A DNA stretch of 7,060 bases, from NCBI GenBank assembly GCA_902772615.1, contig CACYBC010000142.1, forward strand, positions 1 through 7,060, given 5' to 3'. The DNA is from an uncultured Ruminococcus sp. Lineage in GTDB: Bacteria > Bacillota > Clostridia > Oscillospirales > Ruminococcaceae. A model generated the notes under the pieces. That model was not told the DNA's origin and did not search any database. It saw only the letters and a program-made list of their open reading frames with translations. Shown in pieces: positions 1-6,564 of this stretch (position 1 is its first letter; every line of letters begins with the position of its first letter). Both the position numbers and the translations under genes were made by a program.

Positions 1-1173
1 GAAGACACAGGCAAGAAGGTAGCCATAATCGGAGGAGGTCCCAGCGGACTGTCCGCCGCGTATTACCTGAGGCTCATGGGACACTCCGTCACCGTCTATG
101 AAGACCACAAGCATCTCGGAGGAATGCTACGCTACGGCATACCCAGCTACAGGTTCCCCAGAGAAAAGCTTGACGAGGAGATAGCATCCATACTGTCCAC
201 CGGAATAGAGACACACACCGAGACCCGCATAGGAAGAGACATCTCCTTCGAAGAGATCACAGACGCCTATGACGCCGTATACATCGCCATCGGAGCCCAG
301 AACGACCGCAAGGCCGGACTGGAAGGAGAGGACAGCAGGAACGTCATCTCCGCGGTGGAGATGCTGCGCAGGATCGCCGACGGCGAAGCTCCGGATCTCA
401 CCGGAAAAAAGGTAGTGATCATCGGAGGCGGCAACGTCGCCATGGACTGCACCCGCTCCGCCCTGAGGCTCAACGCCCGGAAGGTCACTTGCGTATACCG
501 CCGCCGCCAGGTCGACATGACTGCCATGCCGGAAGAGGTGGAAGGATCCCTCGCGGAAGGCGCTGAGCTCCTCACCATGATGGCTCCCGTCCGCATAGAG
601 GCGGATGAGAACGGCAGCGCCGCGGCTCTGTGGGTAAAGCCCCAGATCGCGGGCATGTTCGACAGGGGAGGAAGACCTTCTCCCGTGCCGTCCGACCAGC
701 CTGAAGTCCGCGTTCCCGCGGATCTGATCATCGTCGCTGTCGGACAGGGCATCGACTCCGGCAAGTTCGAGCAGGCCGGTGTTCCCGTAAAGCGCGGAAG
801 CATCCAGGCAGGTCTCGACACCGCTGTCGGCAACAGCAAGATATTCTCAGGCGGAGACTGCGTCACAGGACCCGCCACGGCCATCCGCGCCATAGCGGCA
901 GGCAAGGTCGCCGCCGCCAACATAGATGAATTCCTCGGCTTCCATCACGAGATCTCCGTGGACGTGGAGCTGCCGGCGCCTAAGATCGTCGGCGTGACTC
1001 AGCGCGGACGCGTAAATCTCACCGAGAGGGACGCCAAGGAGAGAAAACAGGATTTCGACGCCATAGAGCACGAGATGACAGACATGCAGGCGATCGTTGA
1101 ATCGTCCAGATGCCTGCGCTGCGACAACTTCGGCTGCGGCAACTTCAGAGGAGGGAGGATCACGAAATGGTAA
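1..1173 (+). CDS. GltD-like FAD/NAD(P)-dependent oxidoreductase, 5'-truncated by the window edge
   Basis: This is a flavoprotein of the glutamate synthase small-subunit (GltD) type, expected to pass electrons between NAD(P)H, FAD and an iron-sulfur partner in the cytoplasm. The frame is open from base 1, so 390 codons are visible and the N-terminus is missing; an upstream iron-sulfur or NuoF-like domain cannot be excluded. Numbering from the edge, residues 11-16 (GGGPSG) are the FAD dinucleotide fold, and 142-147 (GGGNVA) are the NAD(P) fold. Y166-R169 (YRRR) is the basic patch that in GltD relatives favours NADPH. I281-D286 (IFSGGD) is the C-terminal FAD motif. The tail carries C371, C374 and C379 (CLRCDNFGC), a possible metal or Fe-S site, unusual for plain GltD. 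The stop overlaps the hydrogenase start, implying translational coupling and a shared complex. No GltB large subunit is visible, so the partner is probably the hydrogenase rather than glutamate synthase. The family call is firm; partner and cofactor preference are inferred. Confidence 0.88.
   Translation, partial: EDTGKKVAIIGGGPSGLSAAYYLRLMGHSVTVYEDHKHLGGMLRYGIPSYRFPREKLDEEIASILSTGIETHTETRIGRDISFEEITDAYDAVYIAIGAQNDRKAGLEGEDSRNVISAVEMLRRIADGEAPDLTGKKVVIIGGGNVAMDCTRSALRLNARKVTCVYRRRQVDMTAMPEEVEGSLAEGAELLTMMAPVRIEADENGSAAALWVKPQIAGMFDRGGRPSPVPSDQPEVRVPADLIIVAVGQGIDSGKFEQAGVPVKRGSIQAGLDTAVGNSKIFSGGDCVTGPATAIRAIAAGKVAAANIDEFLGFHHEISVDVELPAPKIVGVTQRGRVNLTERDAKERKQDFDAIEHEMTDMQAIVESSRCLRCDNFGCGNFRGGRITKW
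1149..1158 (+). promoter_or_regulatory. Ribosome binding site of the hydrogenase gene
   Basis: AGGAGGGAGG lies inside the last codons of the oxidoreductase gene and ends 8 bases before the ATG at 1167. It fixes the hydrogenase start there instead of at the in-frame ATG at 1110, which would add 19 residues that belong to the upstream reading frame and lack any family resemblance. Confidence 0.85.
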
Positions 1174-2912
1174 AGCTCACTATCGACGGACATGAGGCTG
1201 TCGTAAAGGAAGGTTCCACCATCCTCGAGGCGGCTGCATCCATAGGATGCGATATTCCCACTCTCTGCTACCTTAAGGAGCTCAATGAGATCTCTGCGTG
1301 CCGCATCTGCGTCGTGGAGGTGGAGGGCTATGAGCGCCTTGTTCCCGCCTGCAGCGAGAAAGTCGCAGATGGCATGGTCGTAAAGACCAACTCTCTCCGC
1401 GCCAGAACGGCTAGGGAGACCAACCTCAAGCTTATCCTCTCCCAGCATGACGGAGACTGCACCACCTGCGTGCGCTCCCAGAACTGCCGTCTGCAGGATC
1501 TGGCAAAGGAATTCAATGTCCTTGACAATCCCTATGAGAAGGACGTAAAAAAGAACGAATGGCCCGAGAACAGCTACCTCATCCGCAAGGAGAGCAAGTG
1601 CATCAAGTGCATGCGCTGCATAGAGGTATGCGACAAGGTACAGTCCCTCAAGGTATGGGATGTCGTGGGAAGCGGCTCGCGCACCACAGTGGGCGTACGT
1701 CTCAACCGCGCGTTCACCGAGGCAGACTGCGCTCTCTGCGGCCAGTGCATCACTCACTGCCCGACCGGAGCCCTTTCCGTAAGGGACGACACGCAGAAGG
1801 TCAGCGACGCTCTCGATGACCCTGACATCACCACGGTTGTCCAGGTCGCTCCCGCCGTGCGCACCGCATGGGCAGAGGATCTTGGACTCAGCAGGGAAGA
1901 CGCCTCGGTTGGAAAGATGGTATCCGCTCTCAGAGCCCTGGGCTTTGACTATGTGTTCGACACCAACTTCACCGCCGACCTCACCATCATGGAAGAGGGA
2001 AGCGAGTTCATCGAGCGCTTCACCCACAGGGACCAGTACAGCTGGCCCATGTTCACATCCTGCTGCCCGGGCTGGGTGCGTTTCGTTAAATCCCAGTATC
2101 CCGAGTACACGACGAATCTCTCCACAGCCAAATCTCCCCAGGCCATGTTCGGCGCAGTAGCCAAGAGCTACTTCGCGGAGAAGATCGGCGTGGATCCCCA
2201 TAAAATGAGAGTCATCTCCATAATGCCCTGCACCGCAAAGAAGAGCGAGGCGGACATCCCGAACCTAAACGACGCCTGCGGAGACAGGGACGTCGACGTG
2301 GTCATCACCACCAGGGAGCTGGGAAGACTGCTCAAGAGATATCATGTGAACGTCAAGGATCTGGAGGAGACCTCCTTCGATTCTCCTCTCGGTTCCGGCA
2401 CAGGCGCGGCCGTCATCTTCGGAGCGACAGGCGGTGTCATGGACGCAGCGCTCCGCAGCGCCTATTTCCTGGTGACGGGTAACAATCCTCCCGCTGATGC
2501 CTTCACCGCCGTGCGCGGCATGAAAGGCTGGAAGGAAGCGATCTTCGAAGTTCCCGGCGCGGGCACGGTGCGCGTCGCCGTAGTCAGCGGTCTCGGAAAC
2601 ACCAGAGCCCTCATGGAAGCCGTAAAGAGCGGAGAAGCCGAATATGATTTCGTTGAAGTCATGGCTTGCCCCGGCGGATGTTCCGGCGGCGGCGGTCAGC
2701 CGATCCGCGACGGACAGGAGCTGGCGGACACCCGCGGACAGGTGCTGTGGAACCTCGACAGGAAGAGCGATCTGCGCTATTCCCACGAGAATCCCGACGT
2801 CCAGGCTCTCTACAGGGAGTTCCTGATAAAGCCCCTCGGCGAAAAGTCGCACCATCTGCTTCACACGGATCTGACCGAATGGAGCGTTCCGCTCAATCCG
2901 GATCTCAGATAG
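1167..2912 (+). CDS. hydA: [FeFe]-hydrogenase catalytic subunit, CpI-like modular (M3) type
   Basis: This enzyme catalyses reversible 2H+ + 2e- to H2 in the cytoplasm. It has 581 residues, close to the roughly 575 of clostridial CpI. Domains in order: an N-terminal [2Fe-2S] ferredoxin fold (C34, C45, C48, C62); a His-Cys [4Fe-4S] site (H94, C98, C101, C107); a two-cluster ferredoxin domain (C145, C148, C151, C155 and C188, C191, C194, C198); and the H-cluster domain. The three signature loops are intact: TSCCPGW at 297-303, MPCTAKKSE at 353-361 and EVMACPGGCSGGGGQP at 497-512. The predicted H-cluster ligands are C300, C355, C501 and C505. The proton-relay candidates C299, E277, E280, R284 and S319 are also present, so the enzyme should be active. 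It overlaps the GltD-like gene by 7 bases, which suggests an electron-transfer complex with that flavoprotein, as in the [FeFe] group A2 gene context. Maturases HydE, HydF and HydG are not in the window. The enzyme identity is certain; the subgroup and physiological direction are inferred. Confidence 0.97.
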   Translation: MVKLTIDGHEAVVKEGSTILEAAASIGCDIPTLCYLKELNEISACRICVVEVEGYERLVPACSEKVADGMVVKTNSLRARTARETNLKLILSQHDGDCTTCVRSQNCRLQDLAKEFNVLDNPYEKDVKKNEWPENSYLIRKESKCIKCMRCIEVCDKVQSLKVWDVVGSGSRTTVGVRLNRAFTEADCALCGQCITHCPTGALSVRDDTQKVSDALDDPDITTVVQVAPAVRTAWAEDLGLSREDASVGKMVSALRALGFDYVFDTNFTADLTIMEEGSEFIERFTHRDQYSWPMFTSCCPGWVRFVKSQYPEYTTNLSTAKSPQAMFGAVAKSYFAEKIGVDPHKMRVISIMPCTAKKSEADIPNLNDACGDRDVDVVITTRELGRLLKRYHVNVKDLEETSFDSPLGSGTGAAVIFGATGGVMDAALRSAYFLVTGNNPPADAFTAVRGMKGWKEAIFEVPGAGTVRVAVVSGLGNTRALMEAVKSGEAEYDFVEVMACPGGCSGGGGQPIRDGQELADTRGQVLWNLDRKSDLRYSHENPDVQALYREFLIKPLGEKSHHLLHTDLTEWSVPLNPDLR

Positions 2913-2922
2913 ATTCCAAAAC

Positions 2923-2929
2923 AAAGGAG
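2923..2929 (+). promoter_or_regulatory. Ribosome binding site with long spacing to the ECF-like gene
   Basis: AAAGGAG sits 15 bases before the ATG at 2945, longer than the usual 5 to 10. An in-frame TAA at 2939-2941 rules out any earlier start, and no internal start lies close behind, so ATG 2945 stands. The A/T-rich spacer may make initiation less efficient than for the hydrogenase. Confidence 0.6.
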
Positions 2930-2944
2930 TTATTTCAATAAAAA

Positions 2945-3478
2945 ATGAACAGCAAGGTCAAATGGATCACACGCAGCGCCGCAGCCATAGCGCTGATAAT
3001 AGTGGCGCAGCTGACCACAGCTCCGCTCAAGCAGCAGCTGCTGACCGGCTCACTAGTAAACCTCATTCTGGCGCTCTCGACTCTGCTCTTCGGATTCGGG
3101 ACCGGAGCCGCTGCGGCGGTGGTATCGCCCTTCATAGCGTATCTGCTCGGCATCAACGCGCAGATCATGGTGGTGCCCGCCATTGCCGCGGGAAACCTCA
3201 TCTATGTCCTTGTCATATCGCTTCTCACAAAGAAGCTCAAGGACAGGATCTCCGAAGAGACCGTCAGGAACATGACATCGGTCGCCGTGGCGGCGATATT
3301 CAAGTTTGCTCTCCAGTATCTGCTCATAGTCAGATGGATAGCGCCTTCATTCCTGCCCGAGAAGGCACAGGCAGTGATGTCTGTCAACTTCGGCGTAATG
3401 CAGCTCGTAACGGCCTGCATCGGCGGAGCGATCGCATGTATGATCAGTCCTCTCATCCGCAAAGCAATAAAGGACTGA
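2945..3478 (+). CDS. ECF transporter S component-like membrane protein
   Basis: This is a 177-residue, very hydrophobic protein with about six predicted membrane helices (near 9-26, 34-50, 52-70, 74-95, 108-130 and 148-172) and short basic loops such as KKLKDR at 96-101. Size, helix count and the small-residue-rich first helix (A12 and A16, an AxxxA-like spacing) match substrate-binding S components of energy-coupling factor transporters. Those components work with a shared EcfA/EcfA'/EcfT module, which is absent here and would be encoded elsewhere. The substrate cannot be read from the sequence. It begins 32 bases after the hydrogenase stop with no terminator between, and a terminator follows it, so it is probably the last gene of the hydrogenase operon. 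A role in importing a cofactor or precursor for the redox enzymes is possible but only inferred from position. Another small polytopic membrane family is the main alternative. Confidence 0.68.
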   Translation: MNSKVKWITRSAAAIALIIVAQLTTAPLKQQLLTGSLVNLILALSTLLFGFGTGAAAAVVSPFIAYLLGINAQIMVVPAIAAGNLIYVLVISLLTKKLKDRISEETVRNMTSVAVAAIFKFALQYLLIVRWIAPSFLPEKAQAVMSVNFGVMQLVTACIGGAIACMISPLIRKAIKD

Positions 3479-3492
3479 GATCATTCGCAGAA

Positions 3493-3514
3493 AACATGTG
3501 ATCTGTCGCATGTT
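3493..3514 (+). other. Small hairpin ahead of the operon terminator
   Basis: AACATGTGA (3493-3501) pairs with TCGCATGTT (3506-3514) across a TCTG tetraloop, giving nine pairs including one G-U. It starts 14 bases after the ECF-like stop and 11 bases before the terminator stem. It has no T-tract of its own, so it may protect the 3' end of the transcript or be incidental. Confidence 0.45.
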
Positions 3515-3525
3515 ACAAAAAGGAA

Positions 3526-3561
3526 GAACCGGAGACCTAAACGGCTTCCGGTTCCTTTTTT
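3526..3561 (+). terminator. Rho-independent terminator of the hydrogenase operon
   Basis: GAACCGGA (3526-3533) pairs with TCCGGTTC (3547-3554). The stem continues inward through a G-U pair, an A/C mismatch and two C-G pairs to a TAAAC loop. A run of six T (3556-3561) follows directly after one C. This ends the unit formed by the oxidoreductase, hydrogenase and ECF-like genes and separates it from the channel gene. Confidence 0.88.
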
Positions 3562-3594
3562 GTTTATAAAACAGGCCTTAATCGATGTAATTCC

Positions 3595-3610
3595 TGTGGT
3601 TCACATCACA
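3595..3610 (+). promoter_or_regulatory. Candidate CRP/FNR-family operator
   Basis: TGTGGTTCACATCACA has outer arms TGTG and CACA and matches nine of the ten fixed bases of the TGTGA-N6-TCACA pattern. It is centred about 28 bases before the predicted transcription start, over the -35 area. Binding there would more likely block than help RNA polymerase. No regulator gene is in the window, and a 16-base degenerate site can arise by chance. Confidence 0.3.
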
Positions 3611-3615
3611 AAAAC

Positions 3616-3624
3616 TGCTATAAT
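3616..3624 (+). promoter_or_regulatory. Extended -10 promoter for the channel gene
   Basis: TGCTATAAT combines a perfect TATAAT (3619-3624) with the upstream TG of an extended -10 element. The predicted transcription start is near 3631, giving a leader of about 70 bases. No good -35 hexamer is found 16 to 18 bases upstream, where the candidate operator sits, so the promoter may rely on the extended element. The terminator just upstream makes a fresh promoter here necessary. Confidence 0.65.
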
Positions 3625-3650
3625 CGTATCTGGACCCTTACAGACCGATA

Positions 3651-3687
3651 AAGGAGGATCCGTCACGCCGACGCGGCATCGCGGCGG
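3651..3687 (+). promoter_or_regulatory. Leader with displaced Shine-Dalgarno and GC-rich hairpin
   Basis: AAGGAGG (3651-3657) is a near-perfect ribosome binding site, yet no ATG, GTG or TTG lies in the 5 to 12 bases after it; the channel ATG is 44 bases away. Between them, CCG-A-CGCG (3668-3675) pairs with CGCG-G-CGG (3680-3687) around a GCAT loop, with a single A/G mismatch. Folding would shorten the effective gap to about 24 bases. The arrangement could load ribosomes upstream of a structure or gate initiation. A non-standard start is possible, because the channel frame is open back to 3624. Confidence 0.45.
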
Positions 3688-3701
3688 ATGCGGAACTGTC
3701 T

Positions 3702-6503
3702 ATGGAAGATAAGAAAAAGAAGAAAAAGATAAGTCTGCTCCAGGCTGTTGCGGCGGAGCTCGTGATACTGCTTGCCATAGGCGTCGCATTCTACTGGGCA
3801 GAGTACAGGATCACCAGGAAAGCCGCCGTGAACAAACTCACGGAGCGCTCAGCCAGCATCTTCGAAGCATACTCCGCGGTGAGCCGGGAGATGGACAACG
3901 TCACGAATCTCTACAAGGACTCCGTACTGTCAAAGGCGGACAGCCTCGCGCTGTATGCTGATCTCACTCCCGGAGTTACCGAAGCGGATCTGCAGGCCAT
4001 GGAAGAGATGCTTGACGTGGACCGCATCTATCTGAGGAACACATGGCAGGAGAGCGATGACAGCGATGTCGTAAGCTACGCCTCCCGCATGTCAGACGGC
4101 AGGTACGTCGTGATCGAGTGCGATGCAGACAGATACAGAACTCTACTGGATGAGCTGGTGTCCGGCAGCAACATCTTTGACATACAGGACGGAAACGATG
4201 TCTACGCCGTTTTTGACACATCCACCGGAGATATCCTCAACTCTTCCTACGGCTCCGCCTACGAAGACGGATACAGGCAGAACCTGAGCGATATCGGCAT
4301 CAGCCTGAATAATATAGAATACGGCCGCGTAAAGCGGATGAACATAAACGGCGCGGGATACTACGTGTTCTCGCGCTCCGATGTCGATACAGACTGGGCG
4401 GTCCTCTCCGCTGTGAGCGGTTCAGAACTCTTCCGTGACAGCATGAGAGCCCTGGGGCTCCTGTGGGTCATCACAGCGCTTATTATGACCGTCATTGTCG
4501 TCTACAGCTACTTCTACAGGCAGGAAGAAAAGATCAGGAAGGATGATCAGGACAGGATCTTCAGAGAGAGATACGTCAAGAGAGTGATCGTTTACGCCGT
4601 CGTGTTCCTGCTCGTGGTCTCGGCCGCAGCCTATCATGTCCAGTCGCTGCATGTTCTCGCCTCGCATTCCATAGAATCCGAGAAAGACAAGCAGCAGGTC
4701 CTGTCCGGCCTGGAGAAGGCGGAATACGGCCGCGAGACGGTGGAGAGCTACTACAAGCGCGAATACCTTTCCGAGGCGCGCATCATATCCAGGATACTGT
4801 CCGACAGGCCTCAGCTCAGGACACAGGAAGGCCTCAGGAGCCTCTCCGGCATTTTCGGGCTGGATCACATAATGCTCTTCGACCTGCAGGGAAAGGAAAC
4901 GGTCTCCGATTCCGGCATCTTCGGTCTTGAGATACCCTCCGACCCCAATTCCCAGTACGGCATTTTCGATCCTCTGAAACACGGCGTATCCTACGTGATA
5001 CAGCCGCCCCAGAAGGATGCGCTGACCGGAAAGGAACTGATGACGGTCGGAGTCCCGACGACCGGCTCCGGCGGAAGATACGACGGAATACTTCTCATCA
5101 GCGTCGATCCCGCAGAGATGCAGGAAGTTCTGGATTACATGTCCTTCAAAAACATACTCTACAGGGCCGTCTCCGGCTGCGAAGACGAGATACTCGCCGT
5201 GGAGAAGGACTCGAAGACGGTCACGTATTACTCGGGCCAGGGTCTCATGTACGGACAGAGCGCCTATGAGATAGGACTCAAGGAAGATCAGATCAGCGGA
5301 AACTATTTCAGTTACATTAACGTCCTGTACACCAGGCTGTTCGCGGACTCCTTCGAGGCAAACGGCAACTACGTGTACATCGTCGCGGACAGCGATCAGC
5401 TGTTCACCGGCAGGGCCTTCATCACGGTATTCGCCGCAGTGCTTTCCGCGCTGGGCATCGCCGCGTATCTTATCTATTTCCGCAACAAGGACGTGGACGA
5501 TCCCGTCACGGCCGGAGAGGACGTATACGTCGACGTTGAGTCGCCGTCGGGCGGGATCAAAAAGACTCTCGCGATACTTACGAGGTATCTGCGACCGAAC
5601 ATCAGGTACGGCGACAGATCGCCGGAGGAAAAGACGGATCTCGTCATCAAGAACATGCTGATGTTGATAGGTCTTACATTCCTGGTCGTTTTCATGCTCC
5701 GCGGAAGACTGTACGGTGACGACACCATCCTGGGCTTCATCACAAGCGGGAGATGGAACAAGGGGCTCAACGTTTTCTCCGCTACATATGTGGTCATATT
5801 CTTCTGCCTGTACGTCCTGATCGTCACTTTTGCGGGAAAGCTGCTTGATCTTCTTATCTCGGTATCCAACCCGAGAAGGGAGACGCTGCTGCGTCTTATC
5901 CGCAGCTTCCTCAAGTACATATCCGCCATCACCGTCATCTACTACTGTCTGGATGTCCTGGGCTTCGACTCAAGGACGCTGCTTGCCAGCGCCGGACTGC
6001 TGACGCTGATCATTGGCTTCGGATCCAAGGACCTCGTGACGGATATCATTTCAGGAATATTCATCATATTCGAGAACGAGTTCCAGGTGGGCGACATAAT
6101 AGAAGTCGGCGGCTTCAAGGGAAGGGTCCTTGAGATCGGCCTTCGCACGACGCGCATCGTGAACACGGTTCAGGACGTCAAGTCCATAAACAACCGCGAT
6201 CTGACGAACATCCTCAACAAGACCAGAAGGAACACCTACTGCGACGTGATCGTCAACGTTCCCTTCGACCAGGATATCGACGCTGTCGAGGCAATGCTCA
6301 GGGAAGAGCTGCCGAAGCTGGGGGAGAGCACTCCCTTCATCATCAACGGTCCCACCTACGGCGGCATTGACGACATGAGCACCAGAGCCATGAAGCTCTC
6401 AATCAGGACCGAATGCCTTGAGGAGGACAAGTTCAGGGTAAGGGCTCTTGTCAACAGAAGGATAAAGGAACTGTTCCAGGAATACGGCTTCTCGCTGTAT
6501 TAA
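3702..6503 (+). CDS. MscS-family mechanosensitive channel with two extracellular sensor modules
   Basis: This 933-residue membrane protein is about three times the length of E. coli MscS. After a basic start (seven Lys within residues 1-10), helix 1 (13-33) and helix 2 (249-270) flank an extracellular region of about 215 residues with a PAS/Cache-like look, for example VYAVFDTSTGDIL at 167-179. Helix 3 (294-312) and helix 4 (571-593) flank a second extracellular region of about 258 residues with a similar sensory flavour (IMLFDLQGKE, 390-399). A cytoplasmic linker leads to the channel: helices near 649-667, 688-711 and 737-755, then the glycine-rich pore helix (764-786) and the beta domain with FQVGDIIEVGGFKGRV at 794-809. 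The C-terminal alpha-beta cage region runs to 933. It probably opens a non-selective pore in response to tension, perhaps tuned by ligands on the sensors. ATG 3702 is the first standard start in frame but lacks a nearby ribosome binding site. The channel domain is certain; the sensor fold class and ligand gating are inferred. Confidence 0.9.
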   Translation: MEDKKKKKKISLLQAVAAELVILLAIGVAFYWAEYRITRKAAVNKLTERSASIFEAYSAVSREMDNVTNLYKDSVLSKADSLALYADLTPGVTEADLQAMEEMLDVDRIYLRNTWQESDDSDVVSYASRMSDGRYVVIECDADRYRTLLDELVSGSNIFDIQDGNDVYAVFDTSTGDILNSSYGSAYEDGYRQNLSDIGISLNNIEYGRVKRMNINGAGYYVFSRSDVDTDWAVLSAVSGSELFRDSMRALGLLWVITALIMTVIVVYSYFYRQEEKIRKDDQDRIFRERYVKRVIVYAVVFLLVVSAAAYHVQSLHVLASHSIESEKDKQQVLSGLEKAEYGRETVESYYKREYLSEARIISRILSDRPQLRTQEGLRSLSGIFGLDHIMLFDLQGKETVSDSGIFGLEIPSDPNSQYGIFDPLKHGVSYVIQPPQKDALTGKELMTVGVPTTGSGGRYDGILLISVDPAEMQEVLDYMSFKNILYRAVSGCEDEILAVEKDSKTVTYYSGQGLMYGQSAYEIGLKEDQISGNYFSYINVLYTRLFADSFEANGNYVYIVADSDQLFTGRAFITVFAAVLSALGIAAYLIYFRNKDVDDPVTAGEDVYVDVESPSGGIKKTLAILTRYLRPNIRYGDRSPEEKTDLVIKNMLMLIGLTFLVVFMLRGRLYGDDTILGFITSGRWNKGLNVFSATYVVIFFCLYVLIVTFAGKLLDLLISVSNPRRETLLRLIRSFLKYISAITVIYYCLDVLGFDSRTLLASAGLLTLIIGFGSKDLVTDIISGIFIIFENEFQVGDIIEVGGFKGRVLEIGLRTTRIVNTVQDVKSINNRDLTNILNKTRRNTYCDVIVNVPFDQDIDAVEAMLREELPKLGESTPFIINGPTYGGIDDMSTRAMKLSIRTECLEEDKFRVRALVNRRIKELFQEYGFSLY

Positions 6504-6518
6504 AAACAAAATAGACAA

Positions 6519-6561
6519 TAAAAACTCCGGGAGGTCCAAGACTTCCCGGAGCATCTTTTTT
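6519..6561. terminator. Bidirectional terminator between convergent genes
   Basis: A 12-pair stem, CTCCGGGAGGTC (6525-6536) with GACTTCCCGGAG (6540-6551), closes on a CAA triloop with one G-T pair. On the + strand a run of seven T follows at 6555-6561. On the - strand the run of A at 6520-6524 reads as five T directly after the stem. It therefore serves both the channel gene, ending 21 bases before the stem, and the convergent gene, ending 13 bases from it. Confidence 0.92.
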
Positions 6562-6564
6562 GTT

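Noticed and set aside
267..923. 218-codon open frame on the - strand
   Set aside because: It is antisense to the FAD/NAD(P) domains of the oxidoreductase, Ser/Pro/Thr-rich, and has no plausible ribosome binding site or domain.
1110..1166. Earlier in-frame ATG for the hydrogenase at 1110
   Set aside because: It would add 19 residues unlike hydrogenases and lacks a good ribosome binding site, while ATG 1167 has one at normal spacing and starts exactly at the ferredoxin fold.
999..2201. 400-codon open frame on the - strand opposite the oxidoreductase and hydrogenase genes
   Set aside because: It lies antisense to two well-supported genes, shows no recognisable domain, and its Leu/Ala/Val-rich composition mirrors the codon bias of the + strand. 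It is a shadow frame.
2962..3501. 179-codon + frame overlapping the ECF-like gene
   Set aside because: The product is Ser/His/Gln-rich with no coherent hydrophobic pattern, whereas the overlapping frame gives clean membrane helices and has an upstream ribosome binding site.
3561..3573. Near-palindrome TGTTTATAAAACA after the operon terminator
   Set aside because: It is A/T-rich and overlaps the terminator T-tract, so chance symmetry is likely; no matching second copy was seen.
3595..3610. Rex (NADH-sensing repressor) site as an explanation of the repeat
   Set aside because: Only the TTCACA half resembles a Rex box; the left half and spacing do not match, so the CRP/FNR-like reading fits better.
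3688..3732. 14-codon upstream reading frame (ATG 3688 to TAA 3730) overlapping the channel start
   Set aside because: Its ATG is 30 bases from the strong Shine-Dalgarno and partly inside the hairpin flank, and the Lys/Arg content simply reads the A-rich channel start out of frame. It is too weak to call.
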